A stretch of DNA of 46,819 bases from Betaproteobacteria bacterium (GTDB taxonomy: Bacteria > Pseudomonadota > Gammaproteobacteria > Burkholderiales > Burkholderiaceae_F), in the NCBI GenBank assembly GCA_005882215.1, contig VBCK01000120.1:1-46819 (forward strand). The letters run 5' to 3'. The notes below the pieces were generated by a model. It made no database searches and was not told the DNA's origin. It saw only the letters and a list, made by a program, of their open reading frames with translations. Made by a program: the position numbers and the translations under genes. Every line of letters begins with the position of its first letter. Within the stretch, counting starts at the first letter, position 1. Shown here piece by piece: positions 23,089-30,506 of this stretch.

Positions 23089-24969
23089 ATGACCGCCAAG
23101 ACGGGTGCAGCGAGCTTGCCGACGCAGGCCCTTTGCGCCGTGGGCGTCGTCTACGGCGATATCGGGACCAGCCCGCTGTACGCGGTGCAGGAGTCGTTCA
23201 ATCCGGTCCATGGCATTGCGACCGTGCCCGCCAACGTGATCGGCGTGATCTCGGTGATGGTGTGGACGCTGATCACGATCGTGGCGGTCAAGTACGTCGT
23301 GCTGATCCTGCGCGCCGACAATCGCGGCGAAGGCGGAATCATGGCGCTCACCGCGCTGGCCTCGTCGGCGGTCGGGCGCCGCTCGCCGCGCTACAGAATG
23401 GTCGTCACCCTCGGACTGCTCGGGGCGGCGCTGTTCTGCGGCGACGGCGTGATCACGCCGTCGATCTCGGTGCTGAGCGCGGTCGAAGGGCTGGGCGTGG
23501 CGACGCCGGCCTTCAAGCCCTACGCGGTTCCGCTGGCGGTCGCGATCCTGACCGGCCTGTACGCCGTCCAGAAAACCGGAACGGGACGGATCGGCTTCCT
23601 GTTCGGGCCGATCCTGACCGTCTGGTTCGTGGTGATCGGAGCGGCCGGAGTTGGGAGCATCGCCCGGGCACCGCAGATCCTGGCGGCGCTGGACCCTTTC
23701 AGGGCCGTCGATTTCATGCAACGAAGCGGATTTGTCGGCTTTGCTGCGCTGGGCGCGATCGTGCTGGCGGTGACCGGGGCCGAAGCGCTGTATGCGGATC
23801 TGGGCCACTTCGGCCGGACGGCGATCCGCGCCGCCTGGTTCACGCTGGTGTTCCCGTCGCTGCTGCTGAACTATCTGGGACAGGGAGCGCTGTTGCTGAT
23901 CAATCCGGCGGCCGCCGACAATCCGTTTTACCGGTTGGTGCCGGCGTGGGGCGTGGTGCCGATGGTCGTGCTGGCCACTGCCGCCACCGTGATCGCCTCG
24001 CAGGCCACGATTTCGGGGACATTTTCTTTCGTCAAACAGGCGATCCAGCTCGGATACCTGCCCCGGATGCAGGTCGTTCATACATCGGCGCAGTCCCTGC
24101 ACCAGGTCTACCTGCCCGACGTCAACTGGCTGCAGTTCGCCCTGGTGGCGACCGTCACGATCACGTTCGGCAATTCGAGTGCGCTGGCAGCCGCTTACGG
24201 GATCGCGGTGACGGGCACGATGCTGATCACCACGCTGCTCACGTTCGAGGTGCTTCGCTACGGGTGGAAGTACCCGCTCTGGCTGGCCATCGGCGCGACG
24301 GGCCTGTTCCTGCTGGTGGACGCCGCGTTCTTCAGCGCCAACACGCTGCGGATCGTGCAGGGCGGCTGGTTTCCGCTCGCCATCGCCGCGGTCGTCTTCT
24401 TCGTGATGCTGACCTGGAACCACGGCCGCCGCCTGGTCCGGCTGCGCCTGCAGAAGGACGCGGTTCCGCTGAAACTCGTGATCGATTCGCTGGTCGCCTC
24501 GCCGCCGCCGCGCGTTCCCGGCACCGCGGTGTTCCTGCGAGGCGAGCAGGAAGGAGCCCCGCGCGCGTTCATGCACAACCTGCTGCACAACAAGGTGCTG
24601 CACGAGCGCGTGATCTTCCTGACGGTGCACGTGCTCGAAGTGCCGTGGGTGCCTGACGAGGAAAGCGTCAAAGTGCAGTCGCTCGGGCACGGGTTCTACC
24701 AGGTCGACGTGTACTGGGGCTTCATGAACGAGCCCAACGTGCCGCACGCGCTCGCGCTGTGCCGGTCGCACGGGCTTAGCGTCGAACCGATGGAGACTTC
24801 CTATTTCCTGAGCCGCCAGCGGCTGGTTCCGGGCGCCGGACCCGGGCGCATGGCGAGCTGGCGCGAGCGGCTGTTTGCCGCGATGGTCCGAAATGCGGCC
24901 GATCCGGCCGACTATTTCAAGCTGCCGACCAACCGGGTCGCCGAGCTGGGCGCGCAGATCGAAATCTGA
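23089..24969 (+). CDS. kup: Low-affinity potassium transporter Kup
   Basis: Proton-coupled K+ uptake protein of the inner membrane (626 residues; E. coli Kup has 622). The family start is ALCAVGVVYGDIGTSPLYAVQESF. About twelve membrane spans follow, with GALIVLAVTGAEALYADLGHFG-type helix motifs (here GAIVLAVTGAEALYADLG), NYLGQGALLL and ATVIASQATISGTFSF. A soluble C-terminal domain has RVPGTAVFLRG, HNLLHNKVLHERVIFLTV and the ending YFKLPTNRVAELGAQIEI. The frame opens upstream at 22984, but the ATG at 23089 matches the family start. Confidence 0.95.
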   Translation: MTAKTGAASLPTQALCAVGVVYGDIGTSPLYAVQESFNPVHGIATVPANVIGVISVMVWTLITIVAVKYVVLILRADNRGEGGIMALTALASSAVGRRSPRYRMVVTLGLLGAALFCGDGVITPSISVLSAVEGLGVATPAFKPYAVPLAVAILTGLYAVQKTGTGRIGFLFGPILTVWFVVIGAAGVGSIARAPQILAALDPFRAVDFMQRSGFVGFAALGAIVLAVTGAEALYADLGHFGRTAIRAAWFTLVFPSLLLNYLGQGALLLINPAAADNPFYRLVPAWGVVPMVVLATAATVIASQATISGTFSFVKQAIQLGYLPRMQVVHTSAQSLHQVYLPDVNWLQFALVATVTITFGNSSALAAAYGIAVTGTMLITTLLTFEVLRYGWKYPLWLAIGATGLFLLVDAAFFSANTLRIVQGGWFPLAIAAVVFFVMLTWNHGRRLVRLRLQKDAVPLKLVIDSLVASPPPRVPGTAVFLRGEQEGAPRAFMHNLLHNKVLHERVIFLTVHVLEVPWVPDEESVKVQSLGHGFYQVDVYWGFMNEPNVPHALALCRSHGLSVEPMETSYFLSRQRLVPGAGPGRMASWRERLFAAMVRNAADPADYFKLPTNRVAELGAQIEI

Positions 24970-25079
24970 TCTACGCGAGGTTTTCGCGCTGGGTCGAAAC
25001 TTCCTCCGCAACGGTCAACGCCGCCAGGTTGCGTCGTCGGAAATCTGCCGGTAGCGTTCGGAGATGACGCTGGCTGCAG

Positions 25080-25715
25080 ATGCAGGCAAAGACCCTTGAG
25101 CCTCAGGATCTGGAGCAGATCGCTGCCGTGACGCTCGCACACTACGAGCAGCGCGCCGAGGATTTTCGTGCCGGCACGCGCGATCACGACGTGCGCCAGA
25201 ACATCGATTCGTTGCTACGCCACATCCGGGGCGAGCCGCCGTTCACCATCCTGGACTTCGGTTGCGGACCGGGGCGCGACCTCAAGACCCTGGCCGGCCT
25301 GGGCCACACGGCGATCGGCCTGGAAGGCGCAGGCGAATTCGCCGCGATGGCGCGCGCCGACTCCGGCTGCGAAGTGTGGCAGCAGGACTTTCTGAAGCTC
25401 GATCTGCCGGGCAACGCCTTCGATGGCATCTTCGCCAATGCTTCGCTGTTTCATGTGCCGTCGCAGGAGTTGCCGCGCGTGTTGCGGCAATTGCATGCTG
25501 CATTCAAGCCCGGCGGTGTGCTGTTCAGCTCGAACCCTCACGGCAACAACGAGGAGGGCTGGAACCGCGGTCGTTATGGCGCCTATCACGACCTGCACGC
25601 GTGGCGCCGCTTCCTGTCCGATGCGGGCTTCCTGGAACTCGAACACTTCTACCGGCCAACCGGATTGCCGCGCGAACAGCAGCCATGGCTGGCCAGCGTC
25701 TGGCGCCAACGCTAG
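25080..25715 (+). CDS. Class I SAM-dependent methyltransferase
   Basis: Soluble Rossmann-fold methyltransferase of 211 residues. Motif I is ILDFGCGPGRDLKTLAGLGHTAIGLEGA (SAM-binding glycine loop and acidic residue). FDGIFANASLFHVPSQELPRVLRQLHAAFKPGGVLF gives motifs IV-VI. The N-terminal YEQRAEDFRAGTRDHDVRQNID resembles small methyltransferases acting on metabolites, including thiopurine or tellurite-type and quinone-type enzymes. The substrate cannot be told from sequence. The gene stands alone between kup and the convergent sufU. Confidence 0.8.
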   Translation: MQAKTLEPQDLEQIAAVTLAHYEQRAEDFRAGTRDHDVRQNIDSLLRHIRGEPPFTILDFGCGPGRDLKTLAGLGHTAIGLEGAGEFAAMARADSGCEVWQQDFLKLDLPGNAFDGIFANASLFHVPSQELPRVLRQLHAAFKPGGVLFSSNPHGNNEEGWNRGRYGAYHDLHAWRRFLSDAGFLELEHFYRPTGLPREQQPWLASVWRQR

Positions 25716-25746
25716 GAGTCTGCCCCGGCAGGCCTGGTACCGCCGC

Positions 25747-26190
25747 CTAGAGTCCGGGCCCCCGAGCGCGGGCCTGAGCCGCTTGCACCGCCTTGCGCAG
25801 TGCCTGCATCGGCAAGGTCACGCAGCCGTGACGGGCGGGGATCTCGCGCACCGGGCCAAACACCGCAAACTCCTGCCAGGCCTCCGGCGCAAGATCGGCG
25901 CCGGCCAGCAGCCCATCGAGCGCCACGATCGCCTGACCGATCTGCATCACATGCGCTCCCGGCGCATGCAGGCCGACCAGGCTGGCGGCCGCCCGGCACA
26001 GCAGGCAGCCCTTCGTCTCGTGTGCCAGCGCTCCGATCCTGGCCCCGCTCAGCCTCAGTGCCAGGTCGATCCGGTCGCCGCAATAGGGATTGTCGAGTCG
26101 CACGACGGCATCGGCAGCGGCCAGCGTGCCGGCGCCATGGGCGGCGCGCGCCAAGGCTTTGATCGCCTCGTTGTACAGGGCCGCGTTCAC
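25747..26190 (-). CDS. sufU: SufU/NifU-like sulfur-transfer or Fe-S scaffold protein
   Basis: SufU-family protein (147 residues). The metal/sulfur ligands are all present: NPYCGD (Cys37, Asp39), GCLLC (Cys62, Cys65) and RHGCVTLPM (Cys123). In Bacillus, SufU binds zinc and accepts sulfur from SufS. GTG at 26190 overlaps the sufS stop (GTGA), so the two are translationally coupled. No sufBCD genes are nearby. The operon instead holds XdhC and MocA, which suggests that sulfur may be delivered to molybdenum cofactor. It is the last gene of this run. Confidence 0.85.
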   Translation of the reverse strand: MNAALYNEAIKALARAAHGAGTLAAADAVVRLDNPYCGDRIDLALRLSGARIGALAHETKGCLLCRAAASLVGLHAPGAHVMQIGQAIVALDGLLAGADLAPEAWQEFAVFGPVREIPARHGCVTLPMQALRKAVQAAQARARGPGL

Positions 26191-27404
26191 GCCAGAATCC
26201 GCACCGCTTCGCGCACGCCGGCGAGCAGCGCATCCACATCATCGTCGCCGTTGTACAGCGCCAGGCTGGCGCGGCTCACGGCGTCCGTTCCCAGCGCCTG
26301 CATCAGCGGCTGGGCGCAATGATGGCCGCCGCGCAGCGCCACGCCCAGTCCATCAAGCACCTGGCACACGTCGTGCGAATGCAGACCCTCGAGCCAGAAC
26401 GAAACGACCGGCACGCGGTCGCGCGCATCGAGCGGACCGGCCAGGTGCAACCGGGGCACCGCGAGCAGGCCCTCGATCAGGCGCGCGGTCAGACCCGCCA
26501 GCCGGCGCTCGATTCGGGGCCAGTCCTGCCGGCTCATCCAGGCCAGCGCCTCGCCCAGTCCGACGGCCTGGGCCACGGGCGGCGTGCCCGCTTCGAAGCG
26601 CCGGGGCGGCGCGGCGTAGTCGGCGCGCTCCAGGGTCACCCGCTCGACCATGCCGCCACCGGTCGCGGACGGAGGCATCGCATCAAGGAACTCGCCGCGG
26701 CCCCACAGCACGCCAACGCCGCCAGGTCCGTAGCATTTGTGCCCGGAAAATACATAGAAGTCCACGCCCAGCGCGCGCACGTCGACCGGTCCGTGCGGAG
26801 CGCGCTGCGCCCCGTCCAGCAGCACGTGCGCGCCGACTGCACGCGCCTGCTCGACCACCGGCCCCACGTCCGTGACGGCTCCGGTCACATTGGAGGCGTG
26901 CGTCAGCGCGATCAGCCGGCAGCGCCGGCCCACAAGGGCCCGCAGCCCACTCAGATCCAGGCGGGCGCCGGCGCCCAGCGGTACGAACCGCAGGCCGACC
27001 CCCGCGCGATCGCGCAGCTGCTGCCACGGGATCAGGTTGCTGTGGTGCTCGGCCACCGAGACCACGATCTCGTCGCCCGGCTTGCACAGGTCTGCGTACG
27101 CCTGCGCGACCAGGTTCAACGCGGCCGTCGCCCCCGACGTGAAAACGATCTCATCGGGGTGGGCGGCATTGAGGAACTGCGCAACCTGACCGCGCGCGCG
27201 CTGATACGCGAGCGTCGCTGTCTGCGCCAGCCGGTGGCCGGCCCGCAGTACATTGCCGCGCGCGTACCGCTCGTGCTGCACCATCGCATCGAGCGCCGCC
27301 TCGTGGATCTGGCCGGTTGCCGCGTTGTCGAGGTAGTGCAGTGTCCCGCCCGCCTGAGCCAGCAACGGAAACTGACGGCGCAGCGCTGCCGTTTCATCGC
27401 TCAT
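26187..27404 (-). CDS. sufS: SufS-type PLP cysteine desulfurase
   Basis: PLP-dependent desulfurase (405 residues) that forms a Cys persulfide from L-cysteine. Signatures are YLDNAATGQIHEAALDAM, FTSGATAALNLVAQAY, VSVAEHHSNLIPWQQL and VLLDGAQRAPHGPVDV. The PLP Lys is K223 (FSGHKCYGPGGVG), and the catalytic Cys363 lies in LRGGHHCAQPLM, the SufS-type (class II) loop. The open frame runs further upstream, but ATG 27404 fits the family length and overlaps the mocA stop as ATGA. Coupled to sufU downstream and mocA/xdhC upstream. Confidence 0.92.
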   Translation of the reverse strand: MSDETAALRRQFPLLAQAGGTLHYLDNAATGQIHEAALDAMVQHERYARGNVLRAGHRLAQTATLAYQRARGQVAQFLNAAHPDEIVFTSGATAALNLVAQAYADLCKPGDEIVVSVAEHHSNLIPWQQLRDRAGVGLRFVPLGAGARLDLSGLRALVGRRCRLIALTHASNVTGAVTDVGPVVEQARAVGAHVLLDGAQRAPHGPVDVRALGVDFYVFSGHKCYGPGGVGVLWGRGEFLDAMPPSATGGGMVERVTLERADYAAPPRRFEAGTPPVAQAVGLGEALAWMSRQDWPRIERRLAGLTARLIEGLLAVPRLHLAGPLDARDRVPVVSFWLEGLHSHDVCQVLDGLGVALRGGHHCAQPLMQALGTDAVSRASLALYNGDDDVDALLAGVREAVRILA

Positions 27405-28006
27405 CGCTGCTGCGCCCGGTCCAGTTGCTCCGGCGTATCGACATCCACGAAGATCGCGTCGGTGTCGAACGGCACGGCGCGAACAGTGGAGGCGAACCGC
27501 TCGATCAGCCCGCGCGCGCCGATATCGCCGCTGAGCGCGCCCAGAGCGGAGAAGAAACTCTTCGGCCACAGCACAGGGTGGCCGCGCCGGCCATCGCGGA
27601 CCGGAACCACGATCATCGGCGCAAGCGGATCGAAGGCCTCGATCAGCCGGTCGATGTGGGCCGCGACTATCCATGGCATGTCGCCCAGCTGCACCAGAGC
27701 CGCATCGATCGACTGCGGCAGCATCGCCACCGCGCACCGCAGGGAGCTCGCAAGTCCCGCAGCGTATTGCGGATTGTGAACCACCGTCACCGGCTTGGAT
27801 GCCGGAACCGCCTCGAGCGCGGCTTCGACACGATCGGCCTGCCAGCCGGTCACCACCACGACCTGCGTGCAGCGTGAATTCAGTGCGGCACGCACCGCGC
27901 GCTCGATCATGGTTGCTCCGTCGACCTCGCACAGCAGTTTGTTGCGCCCCTGCATCCGGCTCGACGCGCCGGCCGCCAGCACCAGAGCGGTGATACGACT
28001 GCTCAC
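27401..28006 (-). CDS. mocA: MocA-type molybdenum cofactor nucleotidyltransferase
   Basis: Nucleotidyltransferase of the MobA/MocA fold (201 residues). LVLAAGASSRMQGRNKLLCEVDG binds the nucleotide, LGDMPWI holds the metal-binding Asp, and RRGHPVLWPKSFF is typical of MocA rather than MobA. MocA makes molybdopterin cytosine dinucleotide for xanthine/aldehyde oxidase-type enzymes, which fits its place beside xdhC. GTG at 28006 overlaps the xdhC stop as GTGA. CTP versus GTP preference is inferred from context. Confidence 0.85.
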   Translation of the reverse strand: MSSRITALVLAAGASSRMQGRNKLLCEVDGATMIERAVRAALNSRCTQVVVVTGWQADRVEAALEAVPASKPVTVVHNPQYAAGLASSLRCAVAMLPQSIDAALVQLGDMPWIVAAHIDRLIEAFDPLAPMIVVPVRDGRRGHPVLWPKSFFSALGALSGDIGARGLIERFASTVRAVPFDTDAIFVDVDTPEQLDRAQQR

Positions 28007-28698
28007 GGGCTGTTGTCGCGATAGCGCTCTTGCACGATCTGGGCCAGGATGGCGACTGCGATCTCGCTGGGCGATCGCCCGCCCAACGCCAGTCCGACGG
28101 GCGCGTGAATGCGCCCGACCCGATCGCCCAGGCCGTGCTCGCTCAACCGCTGGACGCGCTTGGCGTGCGTGCGCGTGCTGCCGAGCGCTCCGATGTAGAA
28201 GGCCGGGCTGCTCAGCGCTGCAACCAGCGCCGGATCGTCGAGTTTCGGATCGTGCGTCAGCGTGACCACCGCGGTGCGCGCATCCGGTCCGAGCCGCGCC
28301 ATCGCTTCCTCGGGCCATTCATTGCTCAGCGAAACGCCCGGAAAACGCTCGGCGCTGCCGAATGCACGGCGCGGATCAATCACCGTCACCTCGAATCCGG
28401 CCAGCGCCGCCATCGGCGCCAGCGCCGAGGCAATATGTACCGCGCCCACCATCAGCAGCCGCGGCGGGCCGGCATACACCCGCACGAACAGGTCCTCGTC
28501 GTGCGGAAGCGCTCCGCTGCGTTCAACCCGGACGCTGTGGCCGATCGCGGCCAGCAGCTCGGCGCTCAGCGCCAGGTCGCCGCGCGACGTGTCGCCCTCG
28601 ACCAGCGCCTGGCAGCCGTCGCTGAGCCGGGTCACCAGCGCCAGCGCGGCCCGCCCGGATCCGGCGGCCGCCAGTCGCTCCAGGATATCCCGCCTCAT
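28003..28698 (-). CDS. xdhC: XdhC-family protein, Rossmann domain (molybdenum hydroxylase maturation)
   Basis: Protein of 231 residues whose C-terminal part is the XdhC Rossmann domain: LLMVGAVHIASALAPMAALAGFEVTVIDPR, VVTLTHDPKLDDPAL, FYIGALGSTRTHAKR and the ending IHAPVGLALGGRSPSEIAVAILAQI. XdhC binds molybdenum cofactor, takes a sulfido ligand from a desulfurase and inserts the cofactor into xanthine dehydrogenase-type enzymes. ATG 28698 overlaps the stop of the preceding CoxI-domain gene as ATGA, so the two XdhC domains are split into adjacent genes. No hydroxylase structural genes lie in the window. Confidence 0.87.
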   Translation of the reverse strand: MRRDILERLAAAGSGRAALALVTRLSDGCQALVEGDTSRGDLALSAELLAAIGHSVRVERSGALPHDEDLFVRVYAGPPRLLMVGAVHIASALAPMAALAGFEVTVIDPRRAFGSAERFPGVSLSNEWPEEAMARLGPDARTAVVTLTHDPKLDDPALVAALSSPAFYIGALGSTRTHAKRVQRLSEHGLGDRVGRIHAPVGLALGGRSPSEIAVAILAQIVQERYRDNSP

Positions 28699-29033
28699 TC
28701 GACCCGCTCGACAAACACATCGACCTCGCCACCGCAGGCCAGGCCCACCTCCCACGCCTGCTCGTCGCTGACGCCAAACCGCATTCGGCGCGGACGTCCG
28801 TCGCCGATCACCGATTGCGCCTCGTGTATCACGGCGGCCTCGATGCACCCTCCGGAGACCGAGCCCACGAACTGCCCGGTGCTGTCGACGGCCAGGTGGC
28901 TGCCCGCCGGTCGCGGCGACGAGCCCCACGTACGCACGACGGTCGCCAGCGCCACACCTCGGCCCTGGCCACGCCACTGACGGATCTGCCGGAAGATCTG
29001 GTCCGATTCGAGGTCCACACGCAGCCCTTCCAA
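28695..29033 (-). CDS. XdhC/CoxI N-terminal domain protein
   Basis: Small protein (112 residues) matching the XdhC/CoxI N-terminal domain: GVALATVVRTWGSSPRPAGSHLAV, FVGSVSGGCIEAAVIHEAQ and the conserved LACGGEVDVFVE. It is the separate N-terminal partner of the Rossmann-domain protein encoded next. No ATG is available. TTG at 29033 and GTG at 29018 are both possible starts. It is the first gene of the five-gene molybdenum cofactor/sulfur run. Confidence 0.83.
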   Translation of the reverse strand: MEGLRVDLESDQIFRQIRQWRGQGRGVALATVVRTWGSSPRPAGSHLAVDSTGQFVGSVSGGCIEAAVIHEAQSVIGDGRPRRMRFGVSDEQAWEVGLACGGEVDVFVERVE

Positions 29034-29040
29034 ACGCAGG

Positions 29041-29059
29041 CCGCCGCGCCGCGCGGCGG
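29041..29059. repeat. Perfect GC palindrome upstream of the XdhC run
   Basis: CCGCCGCGC and GCGCGGCGG form a 9-base perfect inverted repeat with a single central base. It sits just upstream of the first gene of the molybdenum run. It could be an operator or an extreme hairpin; it does not follow the 29-base family rule. Confidence 0.5.
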
Positions 29060-29138
29060 GCCTTTAAAGATAGCAGGAAGGCGGCCCCCGATCAGGCCGC
29101 GGGCCGCTCAGACGGGTGGGGTACAGCGACGCGAATCC

Positions 29139-29152
29139 GCCCGCAGGCGGGC
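29139..29152. terminator. Short palindrome just after the phosphoesterase gene
   Basis: GCCCGC, AG, GCGGGC forms a short inverted repeat 23 bases beyond the phosphoesterase stop on the minus strand. It has no T tract, so a terminator role is uncertain. Confidence 0.3.
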
Positions 29153-29174
29153 TCGCGCCTCTTGATACCGGAGC

Positions 29175-30338
29175 TCAGTGGCCCTTTGGAGCAAACAGGT
29201 CCGACATCAGCGGCACGTTGTCGTCGGCCGCATGATTCAGATAGGCCAGACCGAAGCCCGCTTCCAGGGTCTTCAGCAGTGAGAAATGGTTGTACTTGAC
29301 CTTCGAAGTGACCCCGGTGACACCGTAGTTCGTGTCGACGATCGTCACCACCTGGTTCGGCAGGCTGCTGTAATCGTTTTCGTCCCACACCACGACGATC
29401 GCGTTGTGTCCGTCCTTCCACGCCTCGGACGCCTTGATGGCACCGACCAGATTCTGCACCGTGACGTCACCGGCTTGAACCACCAGATCGTCATTAGTGT
29501 CCTGGCAATAGGGCCCGACTTCGCTGGCGCCGCGGGCGTGCTGGTCGTGGCACTGGTTGGGCACGATAAAGGAATAGTTCGGCACTTCGCCCCGGCGCAG
29601 ATCCGCATATAGCCGCTCGAAGCCCTGGGTATTTCGCAGGCTGTTGTCTTCGTCGCCAGCCTGCACGCTGGCGAAGTAGACAAACGGGTTGTGCTTGACC
29701 GCGTAGAGCTTCGGCATTCCGCTGACCGAGGAGGTGAGGTCCGAGATCATTCCGTCGCTGTTGTTGACCCGGTCGGCCCCGTACGGCGGCAGGCTCTCCT
29801 GGTAGCTCTTCCAAGTGAGGCCCGCTTCGACCAACTGATCGGCGATGGTCTTGCCCACGGTGTACGCCGGGGCGATCGGGTCGTTGTAAATCGGGGCAGC
29901 GGGTGTCCCCTCGTTGGTCGTATCCACGGCTGGGGTGGCCGCGTCCATGCCGCTGCCGGCGATAGGACAGATGTTGGGCGCCCCTTCAAGAGCGGGGGTG
30001 TTCAGCTCCAGATTGGACCGGCATGCCTTGTTATGCCAGTCGGGCGAATTGTCGTTGACGACGCCGAAATTCGAGCCCCCTACCATCTCCAGATAGTTCG
30101 TCAGGCTCGGGTGCCCTACACCGAAATAGTTGGCCGCCAGATTGGCGCTCTTCGCATAGGCATTGACGAAGGGCGCATTCGAGTTGCCAAAGATCTGGCC
30201 GTAATGGTGGTTCTCCATCACGATCACGAACACGTGGTCCAGGCGCGGAATGCTCGGCGCGGGGTTCTGGGCGAGCGCCGGCGCGATACCGAACGCGGCC
30301 GCCAGGGTCAGCGCAATCGTGGTTTTTTTGATCTGCAT
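29175..30338 (-). CDS. Secreted phosphoesterase (phospholipase C/acid phosphatase AcpA superfamily)
   Basis: Exported metal-dependent phosphoesterase (387 residues). The signal peptide is MQIKKTTIALTLAAAFGIAPALA/Q. The alkaline-phosphatase-like core has VFVIVMENHHYGQIFGN (metal-binding MEN), FGVGHPSLTNYLEMVGG, YSFIVPNQCHDQHARG and VVVWDENDYSSLPNQVV. ATG 30338 is preceded by the strong site GAGGAGGA, which settles the start; an upstream in-frame start is not needed. The family covers phosphatidylcholine-hydrolysing phospholipase C and acid phosphatases, and I cannot choose between them. Confidence 0.85.
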   Translation of the reverse strand: MQIKKTTIALTLAAAFGIAPALAQNPAPSIPRLDHVFVIVMENHHYGQIFGNSNAPFVNAYAKSANLAANYFGVGHPSLTNYLEMVGGSNFGVVNDNSPDWHNKACRSNLELNTPALEGAPNICPIAGSGMDAATPAVDTTNEGTPAAPIYNDPIAPAYTVGKTIADQLVEAGLTWKSYQESLPPYGADRVNNSDGMISDLTSSVSGMPKLYAVKHNPFVYFASVQAGDEDNSLRNTQGFERLYADLRRGEVPNYSFIVPNQCHDQHARGASEVGPYCQDTNDDLVVQAGDVTVQNLVGAIKASEAWKDGHNAIVVVWDENDYSSLPNQVVTIVDTNYGVTGVTSKVKYNHFSLLKTLEAGFGLAYLNHAADDNVPLMSDLFAPKGH

Positions 30339-30506
30339 CGGGTCCTCCTCGGTGCGGCGAGCCCGCATCGACCCGCTCGTCGCTGCGGTCGCGTGCGAAG
30401 GACTCGCCAGTTTTCGCTCGTGCTGTGTGCCCCGCATCATCCGAGCGAACGATGGGGCCGTTCTCGGGGCGCCTCAGAGTATTGGGAGTTTGTGACCGCG
30501 AGATGA

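Noticed and set aside
20741..25011. Long open frames of 783 and 648 codons opposite the GGDEF-EAL gene and kup
   Set aside because: No recognisable motifs and compositions typical of antisense frames; the opposite strands carry clear conserved genes.
26187..27932. 581-codon version of the SufS gene
   Set aside because: The extra N-terminal 176 residues are the out-of-frame shadow of mocA; the ATG at 27404 matches the family start and overlaps the mocA stop.
28003..29033. Frameshift splitting a single xdhC gene
   Set aside because: The two parts overlap as a clean ATGA junction like every other junction in this operon, and XdhC domains are commonly encoded separately.
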